Both the position numbers and the translations under genes were made by a program. DNA of 64,000 bases from Rhabditoides inermis (Eukaryota; Nematoda; Chromadorea; Rhabditida; Rhabditidae). Positions 37,627 to 63,596 of this stretch are shown piece by piece. Position 1 is the stretch's first letter, and the number at the start of each line of letters is the position of its first letter. Below the pieces are notes generated by a model. The model was not told the origin of the DNA and searched no databases. It saw nothing but the letters and a program-made list of their open reading frames with translations. The stretch is taken from positions 637,501 through 701,500 of the forward strand of contig CAWZYM010000172.1 of the NCBI GenBank assembly GCA_963966185.1, written 5' to 3'.

Positions 37627-38339
37627 GGTTACGCAACGAGGAACTGGACACGAGACGAATGTGTGGGTGCGGTTCCGGTCTCGTATTTATGTTGATCAGA
37701 TTCTATAGATGGTTCCGTTTTATTCACATTTAAATCAGTGCAGGACTCTTTTGATATGTACTGACAATATACTGGCCGTTTTCGCTATCAATGCAAACGT
37801 GTGAAAAGAAGTAACACATTGAAGATTGATGAAATGATATCGATTTTGTAGTCGTTAGCACTTTTAATCCAAATAATTTTGCATACAGTTTCTGGCATCT
37901 TGAAATGACTTCTGATGGTGCAAACGAAAGAATATAAACGAAAGAGCGCGTTTAGCGTGAATTCTATTTTATTGATACAGTCAGAGGATCCATGTCCCGA
38001 ATGATACAGTTTTTGCCCTAGTCCTCGTGAGATTCTTATATGTCAGCCGGAGCTGGCATGTGTCTCAGACCCAGAAGTCGATTGCGATAAGCTCGCGAGA
38101 CGAGTTGCATGTGGAGACAAACTATTCCCGAAATACCCTTCTACTGTCCTCGGTCAGACAACAACAAAAAAAAACACGTGATGCGAACAAAGGAGTATGA
38201 CAGAGAACAGAGCTGGATGATATATAGATAACGGGATTGACAAGCCCCATCAGCTCTCAGATTGGCTTGATCGGCCTACACTCATTTTGAACCCCAGACT
38301 GAGAGCCGGGCGTGCCTTAAGTAAGGCCAATGTGAGGCT
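37627..38339. other. Upstream region of the lectin-domain gene
   Basis: Non-coding as far as I can see. It would contain the promoter, but no element is identifiable. Confidence 0.4.
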
Positions 38340-38734
38340 TCAAGAATATTCTATTTTGGCGGGAGTCAGTCGGTAGATCGTCCCGCCCTCTTGGTCCGCC
38401 GACGGCAGTTGTCGGGTCTGCAATGAGAAAGTGATCTATAAACACTTATGAGTGAGAGAGATCTATACATAGACCTCGCTACAGTCAAAATATAACAAAG
38501 TAATAACAAAACAACAGACCCTAACCTCAGTCTCTTCGAAGTAGATGTGGAAGTGCTAGCCTCCCTTGAACACCTCGAGCTTATGCTTGAAGTCCTCCAA
38601 CTTGACCTTCACCTCGGGCTTGGGCTCCTCAAACTTGTCGCTGACGATCTCTCCGATCTTGTGATTCTCGAGCTGGTTTTTGTGACTGCTTGTGACCACC
38701 TCGGTGGATCGGCTCTGTAGAGCTTCCACTTCTC
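38340..38734 (-). pseudogene. Two-exon remnant of an unknown gene
   Basis: Minus-strand exon 38526-38734 encodes a charged, coiled-coil-like stretch (EEPKPEVKVKLEDFKHKLEV) then FHIYFEETE, interrupted by an in-frame TAG at 38556-38558. Exon 38340-38417 follows with TRQLPSADQEGGTIYRLTPA and a stop. The last exon recurs at 40130-40225. Family not recognised. Confidence 0.5.
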
Positions 38735-39370
38735 CTGGTGAATTACAACCAGCGCGGCAGCGCTGGTTGGTTTGTGTTAAGACTAGTCGCGCGCTAGAAT
38801 CTGCAAAAGGCGACTGAACGAAAGGTCCCTTAGAATCATTGCGAGAACAATGTGATGCTGATAGATGTTATCAGGATGTTAGAAAATGGTTAAGTTTCGA
38901 TTTTGGTATCGCTAGCTGTTGTAGGAAGCGAGATACGCGCGCGCCCCCCGAGGGGCAGGCAATCCCCTGTGTACGGATGGTTTTTTAGGGGGGGGGGGGG
39001 GTGGCGCGCACCGGCTGCCCCCAGCAGACAGGAAATGCACATTCCGCACTGCCTGTGAATTGCACTGATATCGTTCAGATCGCGTGCTCTGCCGTGCGCA
39101 CAGTAGTGTTGTGGTTAGCGATTGCGCCCGTTGAGACACATGGCTCGAGTTCGGTTCCGGCTGGTGGCAAATCTTTTGTAATATATGATTTTACATAGAA
39201 ATGACATTGGAATTGTAAATTTTCCCATCAGTACTACCTAAACTCTTTTTTTAATACAATTTTGGACTCAACAAGATAAGTGAACAGTTGAATTCTTTTG
39301 AAAAAAATGTTTTGTGGTTTATGTTAATGCAATTAGATTTATATGATATCCAATAAAAGTACATTCATTA
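38735..39370. other. Intergenic with G-run and a tRNA-like stretch
   Basis: A run of 14 G ends near 39001 next to CCCCCCGAGGGG at 38945. Around 39108-39165 a tRNA-like sequence has a B-box-like AGTTCGGTTCC. No gene is seen. Confidence 0.4.
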
Positions 39371-39371
39371 T

Positions 39372-39662
39372 CTTTTAAAAGAACTTCCGTAAGAGAAGAG
39401 TTTGTGTTACCCAACGTAATGCAACAAAAGCTCATGCATTTTATCAATCGAAATAGTACACAAACCTGCTCCAATAGTTCAACAAGTTATATATAATCGA
39501 TCGGATACCGAAATCAATTTCCCGACATACAACATTTGCTCTCTTTAGTTTTTTATTGCAGAAAGAGCAGGTTTGTTTAGTATTTCGATTGATAAAATGC
39601 ATGAGCTTTTGTTGCATTACGTTGGGTAACACAAACTCTTCTCTTACGGAAGTTCTTTTAAA
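39372..39662. mobile_element. Fold-back element
   Basis: Arms 39372-39478 and 39559-39662 are inverted copies containing CAACAAAAGCTCATGCAT and GCAGGTTTGT, with an 80-bp spacer. The right end shares TTTTAAA with the neighbouring TIR element. Confidence 0.75.
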
Positions 39663-40019
39663 GGCACACTGGCGACTTGTTTCTGCCACAACCTGCCACA
39701 ACTCCTCATTTTCACACGAACAAAACGTTTGGCGGTGACAGGAATCGAACCCGCGAAGATTAGGGCCATAACGCAGCGCACATGCACTGAGCCATGGGGC
39801 AAGTGGCAAGATGTTGTTCATTTGCGCTTATGTCTCCGACCTCAGTTTTTGCAGTGAAGCGTTGGCGGGAAATTCAAATTTTAAGCTGCATTCTTGGCAG
39901 TGGCAGAATCGAAAGTAACGCAGAATCGTCGTTCTTTCGCAAAAACTGCTAATGTGTTAGGTTAATATGATTTTTAATAATGCTCCGAGTCGAAAATAAG
40001 TCGCCACTGTTCCTTTAAA
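39657..40019 (-). mobile_element. TIR element with tRNA-like core (copy 4)
   Basis: Inverted ends TTTTAAAGGCACACTGGCG and TCGCCACTGTTCCTTTAAAA. The minus-strand core has an A box TGGCTCAGTGCA near 39793 and a consensus B box GGTTCGATTCC near 39750. Confidence 0.7.
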
Positions 40020-40129
40020 AGATAATTTCATCTTAGAACCTCCCTTAATACCGTCTAATGAATGTAAGTTATAACTCAATTGTATGTAAGTAAGCATTAA
40101 AATTATAAGTTGTAAGATAAGTTGAACAA

Positions 40130-40225
40130 CGGCCGGAGTGAGGGTTCTGGTATCTTCTGTCTTGGCGGGAGTCGGTCGGTAGATCGTCCCGCCTCCTTTA
40201 TCCGCCGGTGGCACCGGGCGAGTCT
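40130..40225 (-). pseudogene. Second copy of the unknown gene's last exon
   Basis: After an ATTGCAG acceptor the frame reads PPADKGGGTIYRPTPAKTED, closely matching 38340-38417 but without the stop at the same place. No companion exon is seen nearby. Confidence 0.5.
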
Positions 40226-40229
40226 GCAA

Positions 40230-41288
40230 TTAGAGCATGATCTCTGAACGACCGAGCGAGCTACACACTTAGTGAGTAAGAGAGATCTCAGCGGCGCGCT
40301 AGCTCCACTGACAGAAGCTTGTAACATATGTCCAGGAAATTCTTCTTATACAAGGCTTTCTTTATACATTAGAAAGTGTTTTCACGATGCTTTATACATT
40401 TGAGTGTGTTTTTACGATACTAAATTAGGGGCGGCGCGCAGCGCCGCCCGTTTGTTTTGATCTTTGGCGCGCGCAGCACGCCACCCCTAAGCTACACACC
40501 AATTCCTCTATCCCAATACGATATACCCCATAGTATGTGTTTTTTGTTAGAATATCATTTAGTAAGACCAATGGACATGATTCGAGAAATAAAAATATCG
40601 ATTGTGGTATCAAAAATACAAAAAAGAGCGTTTCGCTCACTCTGCCACTAAACGTGTTTACGACGACGACGACGACGACGCGCATCACGTAAGCTCCGCC
40701 CAAAGCGCGTATGGTCATTGGCGCTTCCCAACTGCTGTGCGCACTCTCATTGGCCGAGCGCGTCGTTTGCCCCGCCTCCCTCTGCTTGTTAGTGAATTTC
40801 GAGTTGTTGTTTCCGATTGTTGTTTTATATGTGTTTTTGTAATTTATATCGGTTTTTTGGCATCTTCCAGTATTGTGTAACACATTTCTGAATATCGCAA
40901 AGTCCTATATGACGCTCTTCTATAGGGCGCGGCGGGTGCACAAATTGCGTATTTTGTGAATGATGTCAATACTTGAAATTTGCTTCATTGTTCTGTTTTT
41001 GTTAATGGAAATAGGATCACAATACGTTTATCATATATTATAAATACTCAAACTCAATTAAAAACCATTCCATGCTTTTGTCGCACAAAATGAAAAGGAT
41101 GCGGGTTGGCTGCGGCGATGACAGTGCCACGGCTCGATACGTCCGGCAAACTTGAATAGAGAGAATCGCGTGAATATACTGTGTTGTTTGTGTAGTGATA
41201 TTGTTTCAATGGTTTAGGTGACAACAACGTGTTGCGTACGTAGTATAACAACGTGTTATATTGATTGGCATGTATCGATTGATTGTAG
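40230..41288. other. Intergenic with GC-rich hairpins
   Basis: GGGCGGCGCGCAGCGCCGCC near 40431 can fold. On the minus strand that hairpin is followed by CTAA and then T, as at a Helitron 3' end, but no matching 5' end was located. No gene is seen. Confidence 0.4.
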
Positions 41289-43117
41289 GGACGACTGTAG
41301 TGGCAGTCCGTGCGCGGCGGGAGCTGTGTGTGTGGACGGCGTCGGCCGATTGTCTGCCCGCCCGGTCGCATAGGTCAGCCATCCTTCTCCCAAAAGTAGA
41401 CGTCAGACTCAACTTTTGCTGGCGAATGACCCTAAGAAAGATCTCGGAACTCCAGAAAGTGCCTTTTTGTATCATGAAGCGGCTTTTTGATACATCAAGT
41501 CTGATTTCGCCCATAGTGGGATGGAACTGCTAGCTACATTAAAAAGATGAGGAGGGTTCTCGACTATATCCCCTTTTCCCTCTCGATCGATACTCCCCCT
41601 AGGTCTGCTGTGTGAACTGGCTGACCCGTGTGTCTCCTCTCCCTGTCAGTTGGGTGGGGTGTGCGAGGCGGACCCTACTGGCGCCTATTCCTGCAGGTGC
41701 AAGCCTGGATTCACGGTGCGTCCGGATGGTCCCTGTGTATTGGTTATTGATTGAATTAGGGCTCTCACTGCGAGAAGAGCGTGGACTATTGCTCTCTGCC
41801 CGATGCGTGCTACCACGACGGCCGCTGCCGCAACACACCCGGCGGATTCGCGTGCGACTGCCCCAAGGTACTGTACTCAGGGTTACTGTATGTTATGTCT
41901 ACCGTACCCAGGGCTACATTGGCGAGCGATGTGAGGAGCTGAAGGATGCGTGCGCGGGGCAGCCCTGCCTCAACTCTGGCACGTGTATCGATCGAATCGG
42001 GAGCTATGAGTGCGCCTGCATGACCGGCTGGTCGGGAGACAGGTGGGTGATGTCGATTGATGACGTAATCATCTTTTTCTCGTTTGTTTGAGATGCGAGA
42101 CGCGGTGTGCGGACAACTTCTACGGGTCTCGCTGCGAGCACTACATGCCTAACTGTGTTGTGGACGGCGGGTGTCTGAATGGCGGAGAGTGTGAGCCCGA
42201 CGGGGTCTGTCTGTGCCCTCCCGGATTCGGCGGCAGAAGATCAGCACATCCCTCCTTTGCCGTCATTGTTGTTCAGATGTGAGACGTCTCTGGACCCGTG
42301 TGCGTCTGCCGGCTGCTTTGGCAACCAGCGATGCATTCCGGACGGCTTGGGAGGAGCCGTGTGTGCCTGCCCGCCTGGATTCACCGGATTCGGATGCATG
42401 CAACAGGTACGCGATAGGATGATTGATTGATTGCATACTACATAGTATTGATTGATTACAGGCTTCGCAGTGCTCTTCCAACCCCTGTGAGCACGGAGGA
42501 GTGTGCTCTGACCTAGCCGATGGCGGGTACGAGTGTGCGTGTGGTGTGGGCTACTTTGGCCGCAACTGCGAGCTCTCTGTCGACCACTGTGCCGGCTCCC
42601 CCTGTGAGAATGGAGGACAGTGTGTGAACAGCGCGCGCGGATTCGAGTGCCACTGCACCACTGCACCGCTGCTTTCTACGGCGCGCGCTGCCATATGAAG
42701 AGGGATCCCTGTCGACTCAACAGGTATGCCGACCTGTGTGTTATTGATTGATTATCGATTGCAGGTGTGACAACGAGGCGGAGTGTGTGCCTTCGGTGGA
42801 CCACCGCGACTATACGTGTGCCTGCCGCGATGTGTTCAAGGGACGGTTCTGCGAGCTGGTGAGGATTAGAATTGGACATGAGGTTATCGATTATGTCAGT
42901 CTCTTCGTAACAGCTCTTTCAAATCTATTTTGAAACTAGCTGTTTGGTCGTGTTTCCTGGCGTTTCGAAGTCGGTATGGAAGGAAGTTTCGAAGATATTG
43001 ACCGCTACTTTATCGATTGAATTGATTGCAGCCCCGTGTCTGAACAACGGAACGTGTGTGGACGGCGTGGGCGACTTCTCTTGTATGTGCCCTCCCGGAC
43101 TGACGGGCCGCCCCTGA
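41289..43117 (+). pseudogene. EGF-repeat gene remnant
   Basis: Nine exons: 41289-41373, 41603-41715, 41760-41867, 41912-42042, 42093-42236, 42277-42406, 42462-42723, 42765-42858 and 43032-43117. They encode serial EGF-like repeats of Delta/Notch/Crumbs type (for example CLNSGTCIDRIGSYECAC, CENGGQCVNSARGFEC). Several lesions are visible: a frame break in the first exon, a missing GT donor after 42236, an 8-bp tandem duplication at 42652-42667 that shifts the frame, and an incompatible phase across the last intron, which holds a MITE. No signal peptide or transmembrane segment is visible, so it is also 5'-truncated. Confidence 0.75.
42892..43013. mobile_element. GGTCAGTC-type MITE in the EGF remnant
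   Basis: Ends TGTCAGTCTCTTCGTAAC and GTTTCGAAGATATTGACCGC. It lies in the last intron of the EGF-repeat remnant. Confidence 0.55.
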
Positions 43118-43450
43118 CTCATCTCGCTCGAGAAAGACTGGTCTCGGCAAGATAACGCTCCTCTTCCTCTCCCAGGCTTCAATACATGTATATAGTGTAT
43201 AGTTTTGTAGTGTTGTAATAATTGAACTTTAATGTTGTAGTATTTGTATATGTAAATTTTAATATTTGGCTTATATCAAACGGTAATCAATTCATGATGT
43301 ATACGTTTTGTTGTTATGTCTATCCAAATATACATTGTAGTTTATGTAATATTATGTACAGATATAGATATTTGAATAAATGTATACTTTATTTTCGTAA
43401 ATCAAATTGAGAAAAAAATTTCTTCGAAATTTGAGAAAAGGACATCCATT
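43118..43450. other. No gene seen
   Basis: AT-rich 3' flank of the EGF remnant, with AATAAA near 43375. Confidence 0.4.
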
Positions 43451-43973
43451 CTCTTTCGAAAAGTACAGAAGTAAAGAGAAGGGGTTTGTTTTGATCTAAT
43501 TCAACAAAAGCGCATGCATAAAATCTATTCGCAGCTGACTAAAATTTCAAAACAAACCTGCTCTTTCTAATCGGTGAAAAGAAATCATAATGTGCACTAT
43601 AAAATTTTGATTTTGTTGCAAGTTAATGGTTAGGATTGAATTGAACATTGAAAGTACCAAAAATCAACTTTCAACAAAACATCATTGTTATAAAACATAG
43701 CCACAATATAACATCAAGTAAGCAATGTTTTGTTTTTCTTTAAAAATAACATGAAAGAACGGTCTGAAGTAACAAAAAATGTATTGAAATATGCATGCCC
43801 TGCACAAAAATCACATCAAAGTGCTTCTTTTAGAGTAAATAAAACATCGTTTGAAAGAGCAGGTTTGTTTTGAAATTTTAGTCAGCTGCGAATAGATTTT
43901 ATGCATGCGCTTTTGTTGAATTAGATCAAAACAAACCCCTTCTCTTTACTTCTGTACTTTTCGAAAGAGAATT
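43451..43973. mobile_element. Fold-back element at the edge of block copy 2
   Basis: Arms 43451-43567 and 43857-43973 are inverted copies, starting TCTCTTTCGAAAAGTACAGA and containing GCGCATGCATAAAATCTATT, around a spacer of about 290 bp. Block copy 2 begins about 12 bases after its right end. Confidence 0.8.
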
Positions 43974-44152
43974 ACACATTAGCTTTTTTGATTGTCGCAT
44001 ACATCTTGGCGTGTCATGTTTATTTTCTGTCACCTCATTTCCCGCTGCATGGGCATGCGTGTGCTATCTGCATGCATTGTCTGTGTCGATGCGGGCTCTT
44101 CCCTCCCTCCTCCCGTCAGTCCACCCACCATCACTCACCCTGATCGGACGAC

Positions 44153-44585
44153 ATGGGAGGCACCAACATCGAGAAGGTTCCTCGTCTCTCCTCTATCACC
44201 CGCCATCTTCTCTTCCTCTTACCTCACATTCCGGGTTACTGTATTCTACCGTATTCCTAGTTGGCGCAAGAAGCAGCCGCGAAGAACAAAGACGAGAAGA
44301 AGACGGGCAAGAAGAATGGCTACGACGACGTGGAGCTAGACCCCAGCGAGTGGGTATCGATCGACTATCGATCGAGCTAACCGATGTTGATTGCAGTCTG
44401 GACGACGACGACAAGAAGGACGGGAAGAAGAAGGGGAAGGGGGAGAAGGGAGAGAAGAGCAAGGATCAGAAGGGAGGAGAGGAGGGAAAGGAGGAGGACA
44501 AGAAAGACAACAGCAAGCTCGCCCCCGCACCCGGCGCCCCGCCCGCCGCAGCCACGCCCACCGCACCCCCTCCCGCCAAGGTCCG

Positions 44586-44630
<45 letters not shown>

Positions 44631-44718
44631 GTCTCTCTTCTAGAACGGTCCGACGTCGTCTGCTGCCAAGAAGGAACCGAAGAAGGAGGAGAAGGGCGGA
44701 TGCTGCACGATCCTTTAG
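44153..44718 (+). CDS. Small Lys-rich protein with CaaX box (copy 2)
   Basis: Exons 44153-44176, 44261-44349, 44397-44580 and 44644-44718 have the same lengths and phases as copy 1, and the 123-residue product appears unchanged, including MGGTNIEK and the CTIL terminus. The (CT)n tract in intron 3 is shorter than in copy 1, and the first intron differs by a few bases, so this is a true second copy rather than an exact repeat of the same sequence. Confidence 0.75.
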
Positions 44719-45534
44719 ACCACGCGTCCACCCCCAAGCAAAGCTGAACAAAAGAGTATACTGTAGTTAGAAGATTATGTTGACGTTCAATAGTAGCTCA
44801 TTCAATGCAGTGTGTGATTATGAATTAGTACGAGCGAGAGATAAAGGGATTAGAGTTGGTTGTGTATTTTGATGTGTTTCACTATAATCACAATGTTTAT
44901 CTCCGACAAGTAGCACATAGCACATACCTGATAAACGAGTATATGAGTATATGAATAGCACATACATGAATGCGGTCATTTGTGGTATGTTGCTGTAAAA
45001 TACAATATTCTGCGGGTTTCAATAAAACACTCTGTGAATCTTCTGTGTTCTGCGTGTGGACGGGACCGTCTTTTCTCTGGACCATCGGCCGAACTATCCA
45101 CTCTGTCGCTTCCATAGGAAAGTGAGAACGCGGTCTGCATGACCACAACGAATCGATTGATGATCAGCTAGTACCGCACCATATGATTGTCAATCTATTC
45201 GAAGTGGAGTGGTCAGTTCGGCAGATGGTTCAGAGAATCGACGGTCCCGTGTGCAATAGAACACGTTGCATGGATCCATCTGGATTCAGTCACTCCTTCC
45301 ACTCCATCAAATCACTATCCCAGCACGACATCGACAACGCAGAAGCAGAATATTTATTTCGAATCAAGTAGCACACAATATCGATTACGTAAGTTACTGT
45401 GGGATACGGTAAAATACAGTAATACAATGCCTACTGCGAGTTTCACCAACACGGGTTTCGGTGGTCCCGTGGATGCGTACGCGTTGTTGGTGATGCTTGT
45501 CATCTCCTGCTTGTCATAACAACAGTTTTACTAA

Positions 45535-45656
45535 AGGCGTGGTCAGTCACTTCGAAACAGCCCCTTCGAAACGCCTTCGAAACACGCTATTGGGTCGTGT
45601 TTCGAAGACGTTTCGAAGTCAGTTGCGAAGGCGTTTCGAAGAGACTGACCGCTACT
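45535..45656. mobile_element. GGTCAGTC-ended MITE (block copy 2)
   Basis: Same position and nearly the same sequence as the MITE at 3505-3634, so it was already present before the block duplicated. Confidence 0.7.
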
Positions 45657-45764
45657 TAAACAAAAGAATCGCAGACAAACAATCTGTCTGTTGCTCACTT
45701 CGAATCATATGAGAAAGGACGGATGGTTGTGAAAAACGGTCATTTCTCCCTCTCTCCCTCTCCA

Positions 45765-46825
45765 ATGCGGCTGCCCCTTCTATTCGGTGAACCCTGTTAT
45801 TATCTCAGTGCTCACTTTCCTTTACAGTTCTCTTCTCCTTCTGTCTCGCGCAGACCACCGACTTCCCTCATCCCTCAAACAAGCCCGCTCACTCGACCAC
45901 GCCTTCTCACGCCCCGCCCTCTTGTGAGATATGAGCCCAGATTCTGACATACAATGTTATAGCATGATGGGTTATCAGTTAGCACACACAACCCTACAGT
46001 GGGGAATAGGGGCTCCTTGGCTGGAACAGTGCGGTGCGAATTCTGACTGTTCGTGGTAGATGGTAGATGATAGATGAGCGTGAACATCGCGAAGTCACCA
46101 GTGTAAGGGCGTAGTTGAAGATCTTGTAAGACTGCTTCCCCATGGAGATATCGATTACTTAATGTACACCACATTACTTTTCAGATGCAACCGGAAGTGA
46201 TGCGGTAACGACAGCGCAGACAGTGGAGGTTGATGGAACGACTACGATCGAGGCGTCGTTTGGAAAGAGTATGAAGGGAGGGGAGACAACAGGAGAACAA
46301 GGGACGACCGATGGAAGCGAAGAGACGACTGGTGAGGGAAGGTATGTGAAACCTGATTGATACGGTGTTTCAGTGCCTCCCTTGGATGCCTCCACTGACG
46401 CAACGACGGAGGCGACAAATGCTAGTGAGACTACCGATACCATAGGTATGGCGCTCTATTTCTCCTCCCTCTCTCTTATTTCCCTCTCTTTGAACATTCA
46501 CATTCCTTTTCAGTGACTTTCCCTTCTCGCGATCTGCGTGCCAAGAGTGCGAAAGGAACAGATGGAATTATGGAAGAGAAAAAGGAAGACAAGAGCAGTG
46601 AGTCAATCTATTCTCTTTTTTTCACGCATCAATTTTCAGATCTCAAGCAGATTCTCTTCAAACTTTCTCTCACTCTGTTCGGATTTGGAGGAGCTTTCAT
46701 GTTTCTTACATTTGCTATCGTCTTCTGCACTCGCCCGGTGATTTTGTTGTTGTTGTTTGTTGCTTGACTATTCATTTACATATGTTTTGCAGCGTCACCG
46801 CTACGTGGAAATCGAGGATTATTGA
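45765..46825 (+). CDS. Thr-rich type I membrane protein (copy 2)
   Basis: Exons 45765-45786, 45828-45923, 46185-46331, 46374-46445, 46514-46597, 46640-46737 and 46793-46825 have identical lengths to copy 1 (183 residues). A few substitutions are seen: Pro for Thr near the end of exon 2, Val for Ala and Glu for Lys in exon 3, and Ile for Val in the tail (VEIEDY). Signal peptide and transmembrane helix are unchanged. All splice sites are intact. Confidence 0.8.
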
Positions 46826-46914
46826 AAACAAGACTAGGATATCCTTACATTCTCAAGAACAGCATAACCAAATGATTAGAAAGTGATTTTCGAAAGTAAT
46901 TTCTTCGAATAAAT

Positions 46915-47157
46915 GGTTTCAGGATTTATTTACAAGAATAGGGCGGGCACGTGGGGATAGATATTGAGTAAACGGGTAACGGGTGGTTGTGAGGTGTGTG
47001 CGAGACATCACACTGAATGTACAGATTAGTCTGTACATTATCCATCATATTCATAAGCGGGTTCGATTACCGCCCACGTCGAAAGTTTTGTTGTTGAGTA
47101 AATGAGGATTGTGGCAGATTGTAGCAGGAACACATATCGCCACTCTGCCTAAAGAAA
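46915..47157. other. Deletion junction and TIR/tRNA remnant
   Basis: 46920-47050 matches 9009-9145 of copy 1. It is fused at about 47051 to sequence matching copy 1 from about 12465, inside the tRNA-like core of a TIR element (GGTTCGATTACC). The receptor-like gene of copy 1 would lie in this gap. Confidence 0.7.
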
Positions 47158-47374
47158 AGAAATGGTTGCATTGTTGAAAACGTTTATCAATGCAACAACG
47201 TCTATTCGTTGTATAATCAAACAACAGAGGAATTACAGTACGATAATTCTCAGTCAGTACATAGCATTAGCAATATAACACCGGAACTGAGCGAACAAAC
47301 ATGAGATTTCAGGAATTTTCAACGGGTCACAACCACAACACACTCAAATGCTAATTATAATTATTAATGTGACT

Positions 47375-61011
<13,637 letters not shown>

Positions 61012-61362
61012 CCTGGAATAGAAGGATGACCAGTCAAGCTTCCAGCGTTATCGAGGAAAGACGTACTATCTTGTATACGGTATATCGGAAAATGGGGGAT
61101 GAGAGATTACTACAGACATTTTGAATGCAAACATCGGAGAAAACTCGAACGCCCACGCGCGCTCGAATTATATATATAATACGGAATACAGTGATCACAA
61201 ATGGCAGTGGAATGTGCAGGAATGGTCGTCTGATCGAGAGTGCACTCATAACTACTCTACTACTCTACTCAGCGAGTAGGTTCCCTCGGATCAAGTAGCC
61301 TGATCTCTCCGAATCAACGCATCAGGCGTGGACAGACAATGGAGACGGGAAGAGGGGGGGGG

Positions 61363-61412
<50 letters not shown>

Positions 61413-62125
61413 TTCGTGTCTATGGATCAAGGCCAATCTCCTCTCCCAAGAAGACACGCGTCTCACTCACTCACTCCTCTTTTATATACGTGAAAGTAAG
61501 CGGGGGAGGAGGCCCCGTTTACTAATTCAACATGTCAGAGATGGGTGAAAGTGAGATTAGCATGAATGTGTGGGGGAGGATTGATCTAACCGCCTCACCG
61601 CGCCCCAATAGCCATTCTATCAGAGAGGGGAAGTGGGGGTTGATCGGTTTACGAAGGGTCACTATGACTCTCTTATAGGCGCTATACCCGTAAATGATGC
61701 GCAAAAAAGAGAGTGTTCGGGGAAATGTATGCTGTGAGCTGGTCATTCAGCGAAGGTGAGCTGCATTTTTCGGCGTCTCGTACTTGTAATGAAAGAGAAC
61801 GTGGCGAAAAAGTATGGGGAATATCGAACAACACGGAAAGTGTTGTGGGTGTGATTCATTTCTAAATATAAATAAGATTTGATAACTTATGTACGTAATT
61901 ACGTTGCATTGGTTTTGATTTCGATGTATTGTAAAATACAGTCGGCCAGAAAAGAGACCAAATGTTCAATGAAATTGAAAAAAGCTGAAACTATCAATGA
62001 AATTGAAAATAAAATAAACGTTTCAATGTTAATTTCACTGAAACTGTGAAAATTTAATTGAAATTTTCATAATTTTGTTTTGATTTCATAGAAAATTTCG
62101 CACTTTCAAAACATCAAAAAGAACG
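61012..62125. other. Upstream region of the FN1-like gene
   Basis: Contains (GA)n at 61354-61410 and TATATATATAAT near 61170. No exon or identifiable promoter element is claimed. Confidence 0.4.
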
Positions 62126-63002
62126 ATGAACCTTACTCGATCTCAGAAAGAACTGGAGGAGAGAATTGCAGAATACTACAGTACTCTATACACGTGCCCG
62201 CTGGTGATCGCCCTCCATCCGAGACCACCAGCCGAACCACCCCCACCCATTCTACACTCGGACGTCGAACATCTATTGAAGAGAATGCGTAGAAGAACCG
62301 CGCCGGGCATCGACAGAATACCGACTTTTATGTTACAAGCAGCCAGCGACATACTCATTGACCCAATAGTGCGGCTGTTCAACATAATGAACGATGGTTG
62401 TCCGCCCCTCTCTTTGCAGATTATATTACTACACTGATACCCAAAAGCGGAGATCTTACTGACCTGGGCAATTTCCGACCTATCGCCGTATCACCAACCC
62501 TATACAAGTTGCTGACACGAATACTATTGGGAAGAATGGAGCCCCTACTAGATGGAAAACAAGGAAAATATCAAGCCGGCTTCAGAAAGAATTTCTCAAC
62601 AATAGAACATGTACATTCCATACGACTACGAAAAAGCCTATGATAGTGTTATATGGAACGGTCTCTGGAATACCATGAACAAGGAGTACCTGGCTTCATA
62701 ATATCAATGCTGGAAAAGGTTTATTCAACGGCTGAGAACGAGATCAAAATGAACAAGGAGCGAACCAAGGTGAATGTTCAACGAGGAGTGAGGCTTTTTT
62801 AATGCCGTGTTGGAGAAAATACTGAGAAAAACTAACTGGATGGAGAAAGGCGGGAAAATTGATGGAGAATATTTCAGTCACCTACGATACGCCGACGATG
62901 TTGTGTGCCAGGAGCAAAGAGACCGCTCAAAAAAAGCTAGACGAAGTATGGATTGCGAATAAGTCAAAAGAAGACGAAGATTCTCACTATCGGACCAAAT
63001 TA

Positions 63003-63283
63003 AAATTTAAAGAAGAACTCCGGAGAAAATAGGAATGCCGGTCAATAGGGGCAAAATGATACCTAGGAACACGATTCAGGCAATGAAAATTCTGAAAGGC
63101 TTCAAAAAGTTACGTTTTTGAATATTTGTTACGATTCCTTTGTCCAAATAGCCTAGTCAGACGAGGGCGGAGTCTCACTCCCCTGCCCACCGCTGCCGTA
63201 CTTGCGGTTTCTCGCCAAAATCTGGTTCCGGGCGCGCTAATGTTTTGGGCCGGTGACCCTTTCCCCGGAGTTCTTCTTTAAAT
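63003..63283. mobile_element. Small TIR element inserted in the LINE remnant
   Basis: Inverted ends TTTAAAGAAGAACTCCGG and CCGGAGTTCTTCTTTAAA enclose about 280 bp with no frame. The target duplication cannot be set with confidence. Confidence 0.65.
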
Positions 63284-63432
63284 GCTTTAAATCTACGTGG
63301 TGCACCTCTCTAGACACTGCGAAGTTTTAAATATCTGGGAGTCACATTATCAAAGGATAGAGATACGATTGAACAAGGAAGACGAAAGGAAGTGCGTGGA
63401 GAGCGTTCAATAGACATCGACGCTTTCTCAAG

Positions 63433-63596
63433 GTGCGGTCAGTCTCTTCGGAATCAACTCCGAAGTGTACGGGAGTGTTCGGGAGTATCCCAAAGGCAAT
63501 TCGGGAGTGTTCTGACAATGAGATCGTCTCGCAAGGCAATTCCGAAGTGATTTGGAGGCATTCGGGAGTGTTTCGAAGAGACTGACCGCAACTTCA
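63433..63596. mobile_element. GGTCAGTC-ended MITE in the LINE remnant
   Basis: Ends GTGCGGTCAGTCTCTTCGGA and TTCGAAGAGACTGACCGC. The interior has TTCGGGAGT pieces, as at 11.1 kb. It separates FKYLGVTL from the ETWAMAEE part of the RT. Confidence 0.75.

Noticed and set aside
40431..40491. A second Helitron end
   Set aside because: A GC hairpin followed by CTAA and T on the minus strand fits, but no matching TC start or empty site was found, so it is mentioned only as a hairpin.
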